Source: Undaria pinnatifida (taxonomy: Eukaryota; Sar; Phaeophyceae; Laminariales; Alariaceae). Taken from it: a DNA stretch of 64,000 nt. The notes below the pieces were generated by a model. It ran no database searches. It was not told the DNA's origin and worked only from the letters and a program-made list of their open reading frames with translations. The translations under genes were made by a program, and so were the position numbers. Within the stretch, counting starts at the first letter, position 1. Each line of letters starts with the position of its first letter. Shown here piece by piece: positions 53,521 through 63,360 of the stretch. Location: the NCBI GenBank assembly GCA_012845835.1, contig JABAKD010000002.1:24966518-25030517 (forward strand), read 5' to 3'.

Positions 53521-53634
53521 GTTGGCACTATTACACTATTATTTAATAGCTTGCCTAAGTGAAGCATTGTTATAGACAGTAGAAGCGTACACTCCTCATT
53601 CTCCAACTCCAGTTCGCGGATGAGCTCTGAACAA

Positions 53635-53810
53635 TCAAGCACTCGGGCCAAGCCTCGCCCTGAACCCCCCAAAAAAACAGGACGGCTCGGGTCAAGCGTC
53701 GCCCTGAACTCGAAACAAGCGGCTCGGCCAAACAAAGCCTATTTCTCGATCCGAAACAAGCGATAGACTCGGGCCAAGCCTCGCCCTGAACCCTAAACAA
53801 ATCCCCAACC
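53635..53810. repeat. irregular repeats of CTCGGGCCAAGCCTCGCCCT
   Basis: Three clear units (about 53641, 53686, 53772) with unequal spacing and A/C-rich linkers. Confidence 0.7.
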
Positions 53811-54869
53811 CTGCTGCTGTAGCCTAGCGCGCTACCAACCATCTGTGGGCCCACTGGCACTTTCCTGGCGGCACAGCGTTTCCGGTATTGGAGATGCGTC
53901 ACGATCCCCGGGGCTGCCGGGCGATTACTCATACCAGGTATTCTGCACCAGTTCCAAAACAAAGTAACTTGGGAGTTTCCCCTCCCTTTTCGAGCTGTTT
54001 ATTGAGGCCTGCTTCGTCGGGCCGAGAAAATCACGGCAACGTCGCCGCAGTTTTATTTCAATTTTCTCAAAAGAAGTAAACGTATGCAAAAGGAGGAAAC
54101 CAGCCCTAAAACAAAGCATATATAATAGAAGACGAAACAATACCAAAATAAAAACGCCTTTTTCTTTCCCCCAGAGGCGGAAAACTTGCCAGAGTAATTT
54201 TGCCCATTACGCGGCGAAACAGACCAAAACAACTGCTGTTTTCGCCTACATACAGCGAATAATTAAGACCCGCACACTATTTTTCGCGTGTATGTGGCGA
54301 AAAAAGGGTGCGGCTCAGGAAAAAGCGTCGTGCGGCTTTCCGCACCGTTCCTTCGGCACGTACGTGGTGAAAAAAAAGGGGATTATGGCACGTGGTGAAA
54401 AAAAAACGGGATTACGACAAAAAAAAAGCGCCAGCGCAACATTTCACCATCTACTCTACCCCTGTTGCCATTTGCTTCGTTGCTGCGTTATTGCTTGCTC
54501 AACTATTAGGCTTACGCTTTTGTATTCGCTGTTCGGTGCGGGGGCGACGATGACGGTATCGGCACCACCTTGGGCGTCAGAAACAACGCGAAGGTGATAA
54601 GACCATGCGGCAAGGCTCCTACTCCTACAACAGTAGGGTCATTCGAAACTCAGTAAGGCTGCTGCCCCCGACGTTGGCTGGATGGCGTCGCCTGCTGCGT
54701 TGCTACGCAGTTGCTGGCTGGCTGTTGTGCTTTGTTTTTCTTTTTTGTCGCGCCGTCCCGCTCCCCTCGTTCCTTCAAACCGTTTTTTTCTTTTTTTTTC
54801 TTCTTATTTTTCAACTCCTTTTTTTTTCACTGCTGTAAATAATCTGTCTGGTGTTCTGGCCCTGCATCC
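53811..54869. other. unassigned DNA
   Basis: Repeated ACGTGGTGAAAAAAAA at 54363-54405 and T-rich stretches at 54730-54835. The frame 54292-54597 has no domain. Confidence 0.35.
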
Positions 54870-55040
54870 TTTTGTTTTTAGCCAGCTCATTTTGCGGTTG
54901 GCATCGCATGGCCAAATCACCTTGCTGTATTTGCAATGCGTATCTCTGCCTCGCATATAGTTTTCGTGACAACGGAACTCGTTTCTCTCCATGAGGCATC
55001 AATCAGCACAGACACTGGTTGTGCTCGATGTTGACGTGTG
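54870..55040 (-). repeat. family K copy, minus strand
   Basis: Read on the minus strand: GTGTCTGTGCTGATTGATGC, CCTCATGGAGAGAAACGAG, GCAAATACAGCAAGGTGATTT. Confidence 0.65.
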
Positions 55041-55122
55041 GAACTGTCTGTTTAATGTAAACAACAAACACACACATATTGGTGTGTCTCAGAGAAACAC
55101 TAAAAATATTCACTGCGTACCA

Positions 55123-55195
55123 GAGGTACGTACGTACTCCTTCTACGTGTTGTGCTTTGAGGTACGTACGTACTCCTTCCACGTGTTGTGCTTTG
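55123..55195. repeat. 36-bp tandem duplication
   Basis: GAGGTACGTACGTACTCCTT at 55123 and 55159, one mismatch seen. Confidence 0.9.
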
Positions 55196-55264
55196 CTGCG
55201 TACGCATGTGATCACAAACATCATCCATGTATGCCATACACGACACATGTATGTGTGTGTTCTG

Positions 55265-55430
55265 CACACTAATCTGATATTTTCAACCACAGTGTCCGTA
55301 GAGATGTCTCTTCTTAGAGAGACGAACTCTGTGGCTACAAACACCAATACAGAGACACAAACACATCAATGCAGACACTAAAGGTGATCCCGCCATGCAA
55401 AGCCAAACGCGATGAACGCGCGGGCGGAAC
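55265..55430 (+). repeat. family K copy
   Basis: ACACTAATCTGATATTTTCA to GGTGATCCCGCCATGCAAAG. Inverted relative to the copy at 54870, 225 bp away. Confidence 0.6.
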
Positions 55431-55639
55431 ATAAGCAAGCCAGCACATCAGACTACGTGCAAGGAAAAACGAAACAAGAATAAAGATAAGAAAGAAAAAA
55501 AGCGAAAGAAAAAAAACGAAGAAAAATGGGGGGGAAAAAAAAAAAGGAACGCACGGGGGGAGGGAAGAGGTGCCCAAAAAAACAAAACGTTATTGAGTGA
55601 AACAATACGGCGAAACAAAAAGTTTTCTTTTTTGCTTTT

Positions 55640-55860
55640 GTTTAATGCCTCCGGCGGACGGGGAAAAACAAGGCTTATTAACCTCATAACAGTTCCACGT
55701 ATTGCCATACACGTCGTGTGTCGATTTAACTCAATTGTATTCGCAATCCAGCGCTAGCTGGCGTGTCCTTCACTTCCTTTGGTCTAGCGACAGCGCGAGC
55801 TGTCCCTACCGGTGGTCCCCGTTACTACTCCAGCAGCGCGAGCTGCCGTTGTATACGGAT
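55640..55860 (-). repeat. family A copy, minus strand
   Basis: GCCTCCGGCGGACGGGGAAA to CGTTGTATACGGATGCACC. Confidence 0.65.
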
Positions 55861-56479
55861 GCACCACGAAAACTAAAGCAAAAAAGACAGCCGGCAGCAA
55901 GGCAGATGACAACACCCAACCTCCGCCTACATAGGGGGCAGCAACCATACTGGGTTCTGAATGCATCTACTGCTGCTGCTGCTGTACGAGTAGGAGCGCT
56001 GCCGCATGGTCCATTACCCACATGCTACAATCCTACCACCCGTAACGCAGAGCACACATCTCACACAAAAAATAAGATACAGCGCGGAAGTGTCGTGAGC
56101 TTAGGCTTTTTTTCTCCATCCGCCGGAGGATAGAAAAAAAAGAAAGAAACGAACGGACAACGCAAATACAAATTAAATGCACCAAACACCAAAGCAGAGT
56201 GCAGAAGAAGGTGTAGGGGCCACTGATAGGGATGTTGGCTACTGGTAAAGTACCGGGACTTGGCACATCTTTAGGCCACCGCACGAGTGAAGGTGTAAGC
56301 GCCAGTGGTTGAGCTGTTGGCCATTGGCAAAGAGGTCAACGAAACACTTATCAACGCGAGGACGAACCTTGCAACGCTCTCCCCCCCCCTTCGACCGGCG
56401 TTTTTTTTTTTTTTTTTCCACACGCATCTACTTTCCAGCGTCTGGACAAGCCGATTAACACCCCACAGCACACTTAACG
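55861..56479. other. unassigned DNA, one family A end
   Basis: 56085-56145 has GCGGAAGTGTCGTGAGCTTA and CCATCCGCCGGAGGATAG plus A-rich tail, a 5'-truncated family A (plus). The rest is unassigned. Confidence 0.45.
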
Positions 56480-57650
56480 TTAGAGGATAACACGATGAAA
56501 ATGGACGGCTGTGGCAAGGACAAGTTTGGTACATTATTAGATGGTATCACAGCCAGAAAACGATCGCTGCCCTAGGAGATAGAAGGTGGCCACAGACGGC
56601 CAAAGAGGAAGGAGTTAAGATAAGCAAAACATACCATGTACCTGGTACATATATAATATACGTGGAAGCAACGTACTGAGCGCCCAAATGTGGAGGTGCC
56701 TCCATTAATGTTAGGAGTAGGAACGGTGTTCCATCTCGAAAGGGATGCGTGGACAATGGCCAAATGACTAAGGCAATCAACAAATGTGTACGCCTCCCCG
56801 CCCCCTGCACCTGGAACGGCGAGATAGCTGAGGTTCTTCGGAACCTAACCTAACCCATGTCCAACTCCTGACATTTTTTTGCTCTAACTTCAAGCATTTT
56901 GTTCCTCTAACTTCAAGTATTTTGTTTCTCTAACTTCAAGTATTTTGTTCCCACGTCGGGAGTGCGGTGCTAACAGGGCCAGGTACCAGGGCACGTAAGT
57001 ACACGATGATACAATGATTACACCCCCCCCCCCTCCCGTAAAATATACATATAATAGTTAGCCTCGGTTGGCACCGACGCTGTAAAACATTATGTGTATA
57101 TTGGGGTTGGCGTTGGTTGGCAACGACGCTGTAAAACATGCCATCCACTGCGTGAGCTAGACAACCAGGGTACCGTTTTTTGTTTTGTTTGTTTTTTGGC
57201 GGTCAACAGGATGGTTATCGAGTAAGGTCTTATTGTGCGGGGCGGAGAACCCTAACTCCGCACAAGGGGAATGATCGCATCACGTAGTGTGAATATGGTA
57301 AGGCACCCATGAGACAGTTACAATTTAATAGTAATACCTATTGCCGTCTCTGCAGTGGCCACACCAGAAAACAAAGTATAACTCATTGGCGCTGTCATCC
57401 ATAAGCAAGAAAGTAGACGCAAGGTGTCGAAACCCGTCTTACGAATGGATTTTGGAAGGATGCAGTTCACCCTTCATGCGACTCGCCGAACACCTCGCGG
57501 CGCTTCGCGCTTGGTGCAAACAATGTCTGCCTGGTTGGTGAAAACCCGACGTGCTCCGTCCCGGCATAGTAGGGATGCGAGGGTCTATGGCCATACGACT
57601 ACGGCCATGCACAAACTGAGAACACCCCCCCTCCTTGGAACGCCGGCATA
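56480..57650 (+). pseudogene. LINE L2 C-terminal remnant plus 3' UTR
   Basis: 56480-56790 corresponds to the end of the L2 protein (CCTAGGAGATAGAAGGTGGC, GAGCGCCCAAATGT, TCGAAAGGGATGCGTGGACA) but has frameshifts and a short insertion with TACCTGGTACAT. 56790-57035 has CTCTAACTTCAAG repeats (three near 56882-56944). 57040-57650 is the 3' UTR module, without the 48-bp duplication of the 28-kb copy. Confidence 0.7.
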
Positions 57651-57748
57651 CATAATGTCCGCATGAACACAACTGGCCCATCTATCACGCGGCCGCACGC
57701 GCTTTCCCCGGGTTCGGCTCCACTTCATGGACCAGGACGAGACTATTT

Positions 57749-58336
57749 TTAGGTACAGAATGGGGGTTCCGATATAAGGCGACTACGGCAAAAAACGGCT
57801 TGACAACACAAAACTACCATAGAACACGCAAGATAACACACGCCCCAGGGAGGATTTTCCGCAACGCTTTTTTCTCCGAAAACTAGGCCGGGGGAGGAGG
57901 GGCGGGGGGGGGGAGGGGCGGGGGGGCACAGCACGACGAAAAGGGTTGAGCTTAGGAAATGCCTCGTCGAGACATGTCCCTGGACCCATCGCTCGTCGTT
58001 TGCACCTCTCTCAGTCGTCGAAAAAAAACAACCTCGGAAATTGTGCCAAGGGAAGGGTGTGTGCTGTCTTACGTGTATATATACCAGTAGACGGTAGACG
58101 GGCGTTAGGGCGAGTGGTCGCCTTTTTTCAAACGACTTCGGGACAAAACGAAGCAAGTAACCAGGTACCACCCGCCTCTCCCCGGCCACACACCAGCAGT
58201 CCATTGGCAAAGGAACAAAAAATGGGCAGGGGAAGAGGGGGGGCGGGGGGCTCCACCACCTTTTCCATGTGTTTAGGGGCCCTTTGGCCAGTTCGAAGCC
58301 TACGCCGAAGCGGGCAGCAACAACGAGGTGTGCCAT
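57749..58336 (-). CDS. hypothetical 195-codon frame
   Basis: Minus frame with no recognised domain and a G/C-run inside (57898-57927) that lengthens a proline-rich stretch. Part overlaps a MITE-1-like end at 57750-57800, so it is unlikely to be a conserved gene. Overlapping frames exist on plus (57946-58359). Confidence 0.12.
   Translation of the reverse strand: MAHLVVAARFGVGFELAKGPLNTWKRWWSPPPPLFPCPFFVPLPMDCWCVAGERRVVPGYLLRFVPKSFEKRRPLALTPVYRLLVYIHVRQHTPFPWHNFRGCFFSTTERGANDERWVQGHVSTRHFLSSTLFVVLCPPAPPPPRPSSPGLVFGEKSVAENPPWGVCYLACSMVVLCCQAVFCRSRLISEPPFCT
57755..57810 (+). mobile_element. MITE-1-like left end
   Basis: TA followed by CAGAATGGGGGTTCCGATAT, AAGGCGACTACGGCAAAA and GGCTTGACAACAC parallels the MITE-1 end (CAGTAGGG, AAGGCGGT, CGCTTGACGCGAC). 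No matching right end was found within 1 kb. Confidence 0.4.
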
Positions 58337-58339
58337 GCG

Positions 58340-58774
58340 TTGCGCAGGGCGAAAAATGACGGTCGCTTCATCGTTGTAAAAAGTCTATGCCCATAGGTCA
58401 GTCGAGGAAGTGGATTTGGGGCCTTTGTCTAGAGGTAGAGGTCGGCCAAGCGAGTGGACCCACGGTCTATGTCAAGAGGCCGGCCGAGCAAGCGGACGCT
58501 GGAGCGTTCATGGAAAAGCGGTGTCATCATGCGCATGGTGTTTGGGGGTCATTACAGCACTAACGCCATGATAGCTCGCGGCAAGTGTCGCAGTATCTGA
58601 TGTCCCTTCGTGTGACGCGAGTAGTTTTGTACTCGTGGCGCAGTACGATGCTCGAAAATGCTTCGTATAGCAATTCAACAGACGAGGAGCACACTCGGTA
58701 CAGCAGTAGTAGTAGTAGTAGTAGTAGTAGCACCAGTAGTAGTTGGAGTATTAACGATAATATAGAGCAGTGTG
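58340..58774. other. unassigned DNA with TAG microsatellite
   Basis: (AGT)n at 58702-58745. GGTCGGCCAAGCGAG-like words repeat at 58440 and 58478. Confidence 0.4.
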
Positions 58775-58830
58775 TGCTGTCTTCACATTAAACCGTTCTT
58801 TTCTACCCAACGACATCAGCAATACAATAT
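58775..58830 (+). repeat. family K start
   Basis: CTTCACATTAAACCGTTCTT then ACGACATCAGCA. Truncated. Confidence 0.55.
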
Positions 58831-58984
58831 AAATAGCTAGCAAATTATCACTTAACTCCTAAATTTTTCAGTCTAGAGCCAAGTTTTTTGCGCTTATGTC
58901 GGGAGTGCGACGCTGGAAGGGTTAAGCCCTCCTCTCTCCCTCCCGCCGCGCATGAACGTAAACAAACCGTAATAGTAACGGGGA

Positions 58985-59160
58985 CCACCGATAGTGACAG
59001 CTCGCGCTATCGCTATAGTGGGAACCGAAGGACACGCCAGCTAGCGCTGGGGTGCGAATACAGTTGAGTGTAATCGACACACGACGTGCATGAAAATACG
59101 CGAAAGTGTGGTGAGCTTAAGCTTTATTTTTCCCCATCCGCCGGAGGATATATAAAGAAA
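58985..59160 (+). repeat. family A copy
   Basis: CACCGATAGTGACAGCTCGC to CCCCATCCGCCGGAGGATAT with A-rich tail. The shared frame ends RQLALGCEYS then TGA. Confidence 0.65.
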
Positions 59161-59489
59161 ATAAAGTAAATAAGGTAAATAGAATTCCAGGATGAAAAAT
59201 ATATATTATCATCGTATTCTCACTCTTTTTGTCCTCCTCACAACAACGCCATCGCACGGTTCCATCTATCTAATCAATTAATCAATCAATCAAGAACCAA
59301 AATACCGCCGCATAATATCCCATCACTACAGCAGTCAGCATGGTAGTATGCTGAACACCGGCACTATTGGATACAACACCGACATTTAGTGCTAGTGTAG
59401 AGGGTTCCTGTCGTGTCAAGCGATTTCGCCGGCGCTATACGAGTACCAGAAAGGCACTATCCAATTGGCACTACAGAAAAAATTAAGCA
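59161..59489. other. unassigned DNA with MITE-like words
   Basis: 59345-59480 has CACCGGCACTATTGG, TAGTGTAGAGGGTTCC, GTGTCAAGCGATTT and TGGCACTACAG, a mixture of words from MITE-2 and MITE-1. The ends are not definable. Confidence 0.35.
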
Positions 59490-59710
59490 TACTAGCGGAA
59501 AGCGCGAGAGCGTGAGTTAGCGAAATTCGACAAGAAACGACGAGCACAGCCGAGAAGTGGACATGCTGCACCCTATTATGCGCGATGACAATGAAGGCAA
59601 TTACCGAGGGGGAGAAGGGACACCTGATGTGACCACGGCTTGTCCAGAACGTCGCTCAGGGTAAAACCTCTTCTACGAATTGATGAGCTGGAAAGAAAAA
59701 AGTGATGACT
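59490..59710 (+). repeat. SINE-D copy, head lost
   Basis: GCGGAAAGCGCGAGAGCGTG, ACGACGAGCACAGCCG, CCTATTATGCGCGATGAC, GTGACCACGGCTTGTCCAGA and GATGAGCTGGAAAG. Confidence 0.65.
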
Positions 59711-60272
59711 GTGTATATATTTTTTTAAAGGCGGATTATCACTACGTACTGTATCGATATGATATCCCCGCATTATTTATTTGTACCAACCGATCGTTGG
59801 GCAGGCCCCGCACATATACACCGATTGGGCCAGAGAGTCCCCTCGCCCCCATCCTGAGATCCCAGAGTCCTGCCGAAAAAAAAAAAGAAAGAAAAATTTG
59901 GGGAGTGGGGGGTGGCGAATTAATGACCCGCCTGGTACTGTAACTTGCGCAAGCATAATAATGGTATGATATGAGTGTATCACATCAAAACGCAAAAAAA
60001 ACAATTAGATCGTAACAGGCTCTATCTAAATACAAAAAGAAACAGGGGAAACGGGAAAACGGGGGCGGGGGGGGGGGGGCGGGGGCGGGTGATGATGGAT
60101 GACATACTACTGACTACCTCTGGTACGACATACGTAACCCCTAGAACCTTTACTTACTATTGATAGGATGCTGTAGATCCTGATAGGTCGGGACATTGAT
60201 TGCCACCGTTGTTCGTGTTAGGAATTACCTCCGATGACGGGATCAACGCACGGGGCGTAGACCCGACCCAAT
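59711..60272. other. unassigned DNA with G-run
   Basis: A G-rich run at 60060-60089. No gene was seen. Confidence 0.35.
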
Positions 60273-60289
60273 CCCTAACCCTAACCCTG
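60273..60289 (+). repeat. interstitial CCCTAA block
   Basis: CCCTAACCCTAACCCTGA: about three units. Confidence 0.85.
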
Positions 60290-60844
60290 ACCCCATCCCG
60301 GACCCAGAACCGGCCAGAAAACAAACGAGAAACGCGTCTGCACCGTTCTCGACACTTTTTTTTTAATTCTTCCAGTTTGTGGATGACGATCTTCGAACTA
60401 CGGACCATGATTTTGCCTCCTCACACTAATAGCGAGTATTTTTTTTCCTGGAAGGATTGAACCTTCCTGGAAAGTTCCCCTGCCAGAGTCTTTTCTAGGC
60501 ATCCACGTGCTTGTATGAATGAAACATATCATAGTTCGGTGCAAACAATTTGATCGTGTAAGGTTCTCTATATGTGAAAAAAAAAACTCATGATGCTCAT
60601 ACAAGTTAGTAATATGTAAATCATTTGCGGTAAATAATCATACATATATATATGTTCAACGGCATTGTGAGTCCGCCTGCAAGAGACGTCTACCCCAAAA
60701 ACCGCTCAAGCATTGTTGTGCAGCCAATCGAGATTGGGCATAGGCTATTCTACACCAGCACCTGCCAGGATCTACTGTGTGTAGCACGATTAAGTGTAGC
60801 CCTCGGCGCGGAGCACGATTATTTACACGTTTTTTTTCTTCCTT
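60290..60844. other. unassigned DNA with one 41-kb-type unit
   Basis: 60365-60440 (GATCTTCGAACTACGGACC, TTTTGCCTCCTCACAC, AGCGAG) resembles one unit of the tandem repeat at 41200-41625. The remainder is unassigned. Confidence 0.4.
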
Positions 60845-61150
60845 TTGTGTGATACATTCTCCGGCGGATGGGGAAAACTAAAGCTAAAGCTTACCACACT
60901 TCCACGTATTTTCATGCAAGTGCGTCCATTTAACTCAATCGTATTCGCAATCCAGCGCTAGCTGGCGTGTCTTTCGGTTCCCGCTATGGCGATAACGCGA
61001 TCTGTCCATACCGGCGGTCCCCGTTATTGCTCCGGCAGCGCAAGCTGCCGTTGTATACGGATGCGTGAGTATGTCGACCCGACGCGATCCCTGGGGATCA
61101 GGTGCGGTGGAGATAGCCACCCCGAAAGGCATCCCTCCGGGTAGTGTTGG
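60845..61150 (-). repeat. family A, longest uninterrupted copy
   Basis: From TCTCCGGCGGATGGGGAAAA to CATCCCTCCGGGTAGTGTTG. Its minus frame (60935-61171) encodes HPYTTAACAAG, RYRHSGNRKTRQLALDCEY and a TGA. Confidence 0.7.
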
Positions 61151-61420
61151 CACACGCTTACCCACTAACAAAACCCCCGGCCATGAGAAAACAGCTTTCC
61201 GTCGGACTTGGTCCAGTTACGGTCCACCTTACCCATTCGGGCGTTGGTCTTCGGAAAACATGAATGAAAACACGCGGACGGATGGTGAGCTCCACCCATT
61301 TACAACTCCTAAAATATTCCTAGTCAAATTCCAAGTGTTTTGTCCCCATATCGGGAGTGCAGTGCTAACAGGGTTATGGGTTAAAGCTGTATTTTTTACT
61401 CATCTGTTGGAGGACATAAG
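61151..61420. other. unassigned DNA
   Basis: CATATCGGGAGTGCAGTGCT near 61347 also occurs in similar form at 56955 and 58895, so a small dispersed repeat may be present. Confidence 0.35.
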
Positions 61421-61495
61421 CAGCAGCAACAACAACAACAACAACAACATAACAACAACAACAACAACAACAACAACAGCAGCAGCAACAACAAC
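61421..61495. repeat. CAA/CAG microsatellite
   Basis: CAGCAG then CAA units. Confidence 0.95.
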
Positions 61496-61697
61496 TTGCT
61501 AACAAAATAATCCACTTTTGTAAATCGTTCCGAACAAAAATGAGCCCTCATATTCTTCATTATGACGAGCCGTTTTTTGCTCGTGGGCCCATAGCGTACA
61601 GTACGCGCCTCCTTCGTCGAGTATTGAGTCCATAGTTCACCCTTTTGGAAAGTAAGCTTTTTATTGTTAGCCCCTTTTGGCGTAGAGGATATAGATA

Positions 61698-61882
61698 CAG
61701 TAGGGGGCCCACAGTAAGGCGGTGGTGTGCTAGGGCAAAATGACACCGCCTCATAGAGGGAACCCGCCATATTCATTCCAGGTTAGGAGTGTCATTCCCC
61801 AGTCGCGTCAAGCGATTTTGACCGCCATATGTCGGGATACCGCCTTATATAGGGATACCGCCTTAATGGGGGATCCCTACTG
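61698..61882. mobile_element. MITE-1 (185 bp) with TA target duplication
   Basis: TA at 61696-61697 and 61883-61884. Ends CAGTAGGGGGCCCACAGTAA and, inverted, CAGTAGGGATCCCCCATTAA, both continuing GGCGGT. Inner sequence has GTCAAGCGATTTTGACCGCC. TA duplication and CAGT ends indicate the Tc1/mariner type. Non-coding. Confidence 0.8.
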
Positions 61883-61989
61883 TAAACCCTTCGGGAGTCA
61901 GTTACCCTTCGGGAGTCAGTTGAGCTTATAGTTAATCCCTTTGGGAGCCATTTTTCAGCGCGACAAAACACAAAGGACGAAAAAAAAGT

Positions 61990-62719
61990 TTCATGTCTCG
62001 CAATGGTGTGCATGCGGCGTACAAGCAATACCGCCCAGCGCCTGTGCGTGTCCGTGCATTTCCTTGCGTTGAGGTTGGGATACTCCATGTGCGATAGCCT
62101 GCCCCACAGCAACCCCGGTTGCTTGCTATGGCCGGCGCTGCAGCGGTCGTCCCACTTTTTCCGAAAAAAAAATAAAATACTCACATTTCCCGAAGAGGTT
62201 GACAATGATGATGGTGAACCTTCACACCAATCACTCAAGGTCGTCGTGGATGTGTACAAAGTAGCACCGGCTTTCTGTATCATACACGGCATCCTCCTGG
62301 GTGTAACTCAGATGAAGACCCGCGAGCGAAGGGCAGCACCGATTTGATTTTAGATGGCACCTTCCTGGATGTAACTCATGCAGGTCCGCAAGCGAAGTGT
62401 AGACGTGTGAGGCGGCGGCAGCACCGACCACGACGGACCAGCTGCCTCTGACTCCGCGGCACGCAAGGACCGACACTGCACGCTCGTCCGGAACAACTGT
62501 CCTTCGACAAGATGCACCACAAACGGCCATTTCCGCGGCGGAAAGCTTTGGGGTATCTGTGAGGAGAAGGGAGCCGTGTCGTCGATCAGTGGCGGTAAAC
62601 ACCTTATAGTAGGGGGGGGCGGGGGCGGGGCGGTGGAGGATTCCTAGGTTGCTAATAGAAAGGAATCTGCAAGGGTCGCTTCTTCTTTTCTTTTTTCTCT
62701 TGTTACTCATCACGTTTAC
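61990..62719 (-). other. unassigned region with 66-bp duplication
   Basis: Minus frames 61792-62292 and 62231-62731 (166 codons each) overlap. A 66-bp imperfect duplication (62290, 62356) keeps the frame and repeats SLADLHELHPGRCHL / SLAGLHLSYTQEDAV. The first frame runs across MITE-1, so it is not a conserved gene in this form. No domain was recognised. Confidence 0.25.
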
Positions 62720-63040
62720 TTTCCAGCTCAACTCGTAGGAGACTTTTACAATCAGCGGCCTTCTGGACGAGCCGTCGTCACAAGCGTCGTCTCTTCACCC
62801 CCCACGGCAAGATACGTGCCTTCCTTTGATTCGCGCATGGGATTTTCATTTCGAGCATAGGATCCATCCAGCACTCCCACTTCTCGTCGATCTGCATCGA
62901 TTTTTTGACCAACTCGCGGCTCTCTCGCATTTTCGGCGACGGACGAAGACTCCGAAAAAAAAGTGAGGGTGCACCACGCGAGATTCGTACCGCAGCATTC
63001 CAGCCGGAAAGAGTGTCAGTATACCGCTGACCCATATGCA
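62720..63040 (-). repeat. full-length SINE-D, minus strand
   Basis: The head on the minus strand has CAGCGGTATACTGACACTC (A-box region) and GCGGTACGAATCTCGCG (B box). The body has GATCGACGAGAAGTGGGAG and GACGACGGCTCGTCCAGAAG, ending GAGTTGAGCTGGAAAGTAAA. About 320 bp. Confidence 0.7.
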
Positions 63041-63104
63041 TGGTAATCCTTGCAGGCTAGTCATCCCACGGTACTATACGGCAGGGGTCGCCGTTTTTGG
63101 GTTA

Positions 63105-63360
63105 ATGCTTTTTTTTTCTGACCGGTTGAGCTTCCCCAGTGAAAACCTACAACTCTAGTCTGATTGTTTTGCCGTGTGTTTGTTGTATTAGTAAGACTAG
63201 CGGGCACAGAAGCGATGGGCGGATTGCGCGAAAACGCAACTATTCAAAGCGATGACTTCGGGTTGTTAGATACTGAGCTCCCCCTCATGTTTAGGAGCTC
63301 GGAAATTTCGCAAGAATCTGCTGCACCCCTATGTACCTAGCGTGGCATGGCTCAATAGCA
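63105..63360 (+). repeat. family H copy
   Basis: TTTTTCTGACCGGTTGAGCT, CTTCGGGTTGTTAGATACTG, GAGCTCCCCCTCATG and TGGCATGGCTCAATA. Confidence 0.6.
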
